From: Prosthecobacter debontii
Lineage (GTDB): Bacteria > Verrucomicrobiota > Verrucomicrobiia > Verrucomicrobiales > Akkermansiaceae
Direction: 5' to 3'
NCBI GenBank assembly: GCA_945885485.1
Contig: CAMCYT010000135.1
Coordinates: 1 to 6,768, forward strand
DNA: 6,768 nt
Part shown: positions 4,689 to 6,768 of the stretch, in pieces
Layout of the letters: the number at the start of each line of letters is the position of its first letter
Numbering within the stretch: the stretch's first letter is position 1
Translations under genes and position numbers: made by a program
Notes under the pieces: generated by a model
The model's database searches: none
The model's input: only the letters and a program-made list of their open reading frames with translations
What the model was told of the DNA's origin: nothing

Positions 4689-6485
4689 ATGAAAAGCCTC
4701 TATCTTCTCAGTTTAACGATAGTTTGGCTTACCCTGCCGTCAGCCCTGCTGGCTGCACCCGAACACCCGCGCCTGCTTGTCACCGCAGCCGATTGGAAAA
4801 AACTGCCTGCCCGCATGGAGGCCGATCCACGGGTCAAAAAAATCATTTCCGCCACGATCGCGCGCGCCGATCTCACCCTTAGAAAGCCATTGCTAACCTA
4901 CAAGCGTGAGGGTCGACGCATACTTACCGTGTCCCGCGACGCCATCGAACGCGTGCTCGATCTCTCCACCGCATGGAAAGTCACTGGAGAAAAGAAATAC
5001 CTCGATCGCTGCCGCGATGAAATGCTCGCGATATCGAAATTCAAAGATTGGAACCCCGACCACCACCTCGACACCGCCGAAATGCAAACCGCCCTAGCCA
5101 TCGGCTATGACTGGTTGTTTCAGGATCTAACAGAAGCCGATAAGAAAATCATCACCACTGCGCTCCTCGAAAAGGGCCTGAAATCCACGCTGGCTCAGAA
5201 AAAAATCATGAGTTGGCACAACAACTGGAACCAAGTCTGCATGGGCGGATTGGTTTTATCCGCCATCGCTCTCAGTGATCTTGAACCCGAGCTTTCCAGC
5301 AAAGCGATAGAAGCCGCAACCCAAGCCATCCCCAAAGGCCTCAGCGTGGGTTATCCAGCCGATGGCGCCTACTCGGAAGGCGGTGGCTATTGGGCTTATG
5401 GAACCAGTTACACCATTCTCACCATTGAGGCACTGCGCACCGCAAAGCTTCCGTTTGATAAAATTCTAACACATACTGGTTTTCTCCAAAGCGGCAACTA
5501 CGTCCGCCAAGTCCATGGCACCAGCGACCTGCTTTTCAGCTATGGCGACAATAGACCCGGAACATTCGATTTCAGCGCAGCGATGACCTGGATGGCGAAA
5601 CAAAACCAAAGCCAAGCGCTCAGCGATTTCATCGCGCCCACGTTTGATCAAATCGACTCCGAAACCCATGATCGCTTTCTCGCACTCTCCGCGTTTTGGC
5701 TTCCTGAAAAAACCGATCCTAAAGAAAAGCCCTTGCCTAATCATTTTGTTGGAAGCGGCTTGAGTCCCATCGCCATCCATCGCACCGGCTTCGAAGCCAA
5801 AGACCTCTTCCTCGGCATCAAAGCCGGACAAGCCAACGTCAGCCACGGCCACATGGACGCAGGCTCTTTTGTCATCGACTGGGCAGGCAAACGCTGGGCC
5901 AGCGATCTCGGGGTGCAGAGTTATAATGGACTCGAATCCGGTGGGATTAACCTCTTCCAAATGACTCAAGACAGCCAACGCTGGTCAGTCTTCCGCCTCA
6001 ACAACTTTTCCCACAACACCCTCACCTACAACGGCCAACTCCATCAAATGGATGGTAAATCAGAAATCATCTCTTCAACAGGCGCCCCACAAAACGAAAC
6101 CCTCGTTAACCTAGTCTCACCTCTCGGCCTACCAAAAAACGCCACCGCCACTCGCCGTTTCAAGATGGATACAGATAAGCACATCATCACCATCACCGAT
6201 TCTCTAACAGGCCTGAAACCCAACGACAAAATCACTTGGAACCTTCTAACCCCCGCAAGCTCCACCCCAACCGATACCGGCTTCTTCCTCACACAAGACA
6301 AAGCCACCATGCAGCTCGATCTATCTTCCCCGCAGTCCACCAAACCAACATCCTCCCCCGCCGATCCCCCACCCAAACCCCACGACGAACCTAACCCTGG
6401 AATCACCCGCATCCAACTCAACGCCACGGCCGATAAAGAAGGAAAGATCGTGATCAAGGCAGTCCTAAAAGCTCAAGAGAACTGA
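4689..6485 (+). CDS. exported heparinase II/III-family polysaccharide lyase
   Basis: The 598-residue protein starts with a signal peptide (MKSLYLLSLT through ALLAA; likely cut after residue 22 or 23), so it acts in the periplasm or outside. EHPRLL (25-30) opens the mature protein, as is common in bacterial alginate/heparinase lyases. Residues 40-340 form a helical (alpha/alpha toroid) domain with HNNWNQVCMGG (177-187) and DGAYSEGGGYWAYGTSY (225-241); these hold the likely catalytic His/Asn and Tyr residues. Residues 355-598 form the beta-sheet heparinase II/III domain. SHGHMDAGSF (385-394) and NNFSHNTL (438-445) supply His386/His388, Asp390 and His442, which resemble the metal site of Pedobacter heparinase II. 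The family cleaves uronic-acid polysaccharides by beta-elimination; the substrate cannot be told by eye. A Pro/Ser/Thr-rich stretch (about 546-571) interrupts the C-terminal sheet region. No sulfatase, SusD or transporter gene is nearby to define a utilisation locus. Confidence 0.9.
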   Translation: MKSLYLLSLTIVWLTLPSALLAAPEHPRLLVTAADWKKLPARMEADPRVKKIISATIARADLTLRKPLLTYKREGRRILTVSRDAIERVLDLSTAWKVTGEKKYLDRCRDEMLAISKFKDWNPDHHLDTAEMQTALAIGYDWLFQDLTEADKKIITTALLEKGLKSTLAQKKIMSWHNNWNQVCMGGLVLSAIALSDLEPELSSKAIEAATQAIPKGLSVGYPADGAYSEGGGYWAYGTSYTILTIEALRTAKLPFDKILTHTGFLQSGNYVRQVHGTSDLLFSYGDNRPGTFDFSAAMTWMAKQNQSQALSDFIAPTFDQIDSETHDRFLALSAFWLPEKTDPKEKPLPNHFVGSGLSPIAIHRTGFEAKDLFLGIKAGQANVSHGHMDAGSFVIDWAGKRWASDLGVQSYNGLESGGINLFQMTQDSQRWSVFRLNNFSHNTLTYNGQLHQMDGKSEIISSTGAPQNETLVNLVSPLGLPKNATATRRFKMDTDKHIITITDSLTGLKPNDKITWNLLTPASSTPTDTGFFLTQDKATMQLDLSSPQSTKPTSSPADPPPKPHDEPNPGITRIQLNATADKEGKIVIKAVLKAQEN

Positions 6486-6501
6486 AATCGCAGAGCGCAA
6501 A

Positions 6502-6621
6502 TTGGTAGGGCGCCATCGCCGAGGGCGCCGCGCGAAGCGAGAAGTATCAGATAATTATCTGAACCATCAAATTCTTCCTCATTCCATGCGGCTGCCTCCC
6601 CCGACTTGTCGGGGCTACCAA
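6502..6621. repeat. 120-bp palindromic intergenic repeat element
   Basis: The element is bounded by TTGGTAG (6502-6508) and its exact inverse CTACCAA (6615-6621), exactly 120 bp end to end. Inside are GGGCGCC repeated twice near the left end (6508-6514 and 6523-6529), a perfect 16-bp palindrome TCAGATAATTATCTGA (6547-6562), and a perfect 7-bp hairpin CCCCGAC-TT-GTCGGGG (6599-6614). It starts 16 bp after the lyase stop. The right hairpin has no T-run on either strand, so it is not a standard intrinsic terminator. It looks like a REP- or MITE-type intergenic element. Copy number in the genome is unknown, and no target-site duplication was recognised. A minus-strand open frame across it is short and has no protein-like features. 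Confidence 0.55.
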
Positions 6622-6735
6622 AAACTTCACGACCTCGGCACATTCTCAACGTGACTTTTCCAACCCTAACTCTCACTTTATCAACGTGTCTCTCTACTAG
6701 AGTATGCTCTCAACTTCCTTCCAAACTTATCCATA
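6622..6735. other. leader region of the last gene with TCAACGTG direct repeat
   Basis: This 114-bp region is T/C-rich on the plus strand. The 8-mer TCAACGTG occurs at 6646-6653 and again at 6681-6688, 35 bp apart, which would put both copies on nearly the same helical face. TATGCT (6703-6708) is a weak -10 candidate about 27 bp before the ATG at 6736, with no good -35. A regulator-binding role is possible but rests only on the repeat. No Shine-Dalgarno sequence precedes the ATG (ACTTATCCATA). Confidence 0.3.
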
Positions 6736-6768
6736 ATGAAAAAGTGGTTCTATGCACTCATTCTCCCA
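6736..6768 (+). CDS. start of a probable exported protein (truncated by window edge)
   Basis: ATG 6736 opens MKKWFYALILP, and the frame runs to the window end. Two lysines followed by aromatic and aliphatic residues are what the beginning of a signal peptide or membrane anchor looks like. The start is preceded by a leader without an overlapping gene. With 11 codons visible, no family can be assigned. It is transcribed in the same direction as the lyase, 250 bp downstream, and the palindromic element between them argues for a separate transcript. Confidence 0.55.
   Translation, partial: MKKWFYALILP

Noticed and set aside
5466..5978. 170-codon minus-strand open frame inside the lyase
   Set aside because: It is antisense to the heparinase II/III catalytic motifs and resembles no family. 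Shadow.
6599..6614. CCCCGAC-TT-GTCGGGG hairpin as the lyase terminator
   Set aside because: The stem is perfect but no T-run follows on either strand; it is better explained as part of the repeat element.
6473..6676. 67-codon minus-strand open frame after the lyase
   Set aside because: It lies across the palindromic repeat element and has no recognisable protein character or start signal.

Overview
This window looks like a chromosomal piece of a free-living bacterium of moderate GC, most plausibly Verrucomicrobiota or a relative in the PVC group. That placement is an inference from weak signs: no clear Shine-Dalgarno sequence before any of the complete genes, a secreted heparinase II/III-type polysaccharide lyase, a large TPR protein, and short GC-rich palindromic intergenic repeats. 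No phylogenetic marker is present apart from one tRNA.

Layout. Positions 1-105 hold what may be the last codons of an upstream gene and a leader with three copies of an 8-mer. Positions 106-2936 hold a tight three-gene plus-strand operon for a dTDP-deoxysugar, almost certainly dTDP-L-rhamnose: rmlA (glucose-1-phosphate thymidylyltransferase), an extended-SDR gene in the usual rmlD position, and rmlB (dTDP-glucose 4,6-dehydratase). Positions 2937-3248 hold a complete minus-strand tRNA-Tyr(GUA) with its terminator, followed by a second copy of the tRNA 3' end plus terminator and a small palindromic insert carrying an inverted copy of the tRNA T-arm. Positions 3329-4660 (minus) encode a TPR-repeat protein. 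It diverges, across only 28 bp, from an exported heparinase II/III-family lyase (4689-6485, plus). After that comes a roughly 120-bp palindromic repeat element and the first 11 codons of another probably exported protein at the right edge.

How the genes work together. RmlA makes dTDP-glucose and RmlB makes dTDP-4-keto-6-deoxyglucose. The bacterial pathway normally needs RmlC (3,5-epimerase) and RmlD (4-reductase) to finish. No rmlC is present here, and the middle gene does not look like classical RmlD. It resembles the plant NRS/ER (UER1, the C-terminal half of RHM) and giant-virus bifunctional epimerase/reductases, and it keeps the counterparts of the two residues recalled as needed for epimerisation in the plant enzyme (Cys115 and Lys183; here Cys105 and Lys199). 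The main proposal from this window is therefore an rmlC-independent, three-enzyme rhamnose operon in a bacterium. The second notable point is the rearranged tRNA-Tyr locus, which looks like the scar or minimal form of a tRNA-targeting element. The TPR and lyase genes are probably unrelated to rhamnose synthesis.
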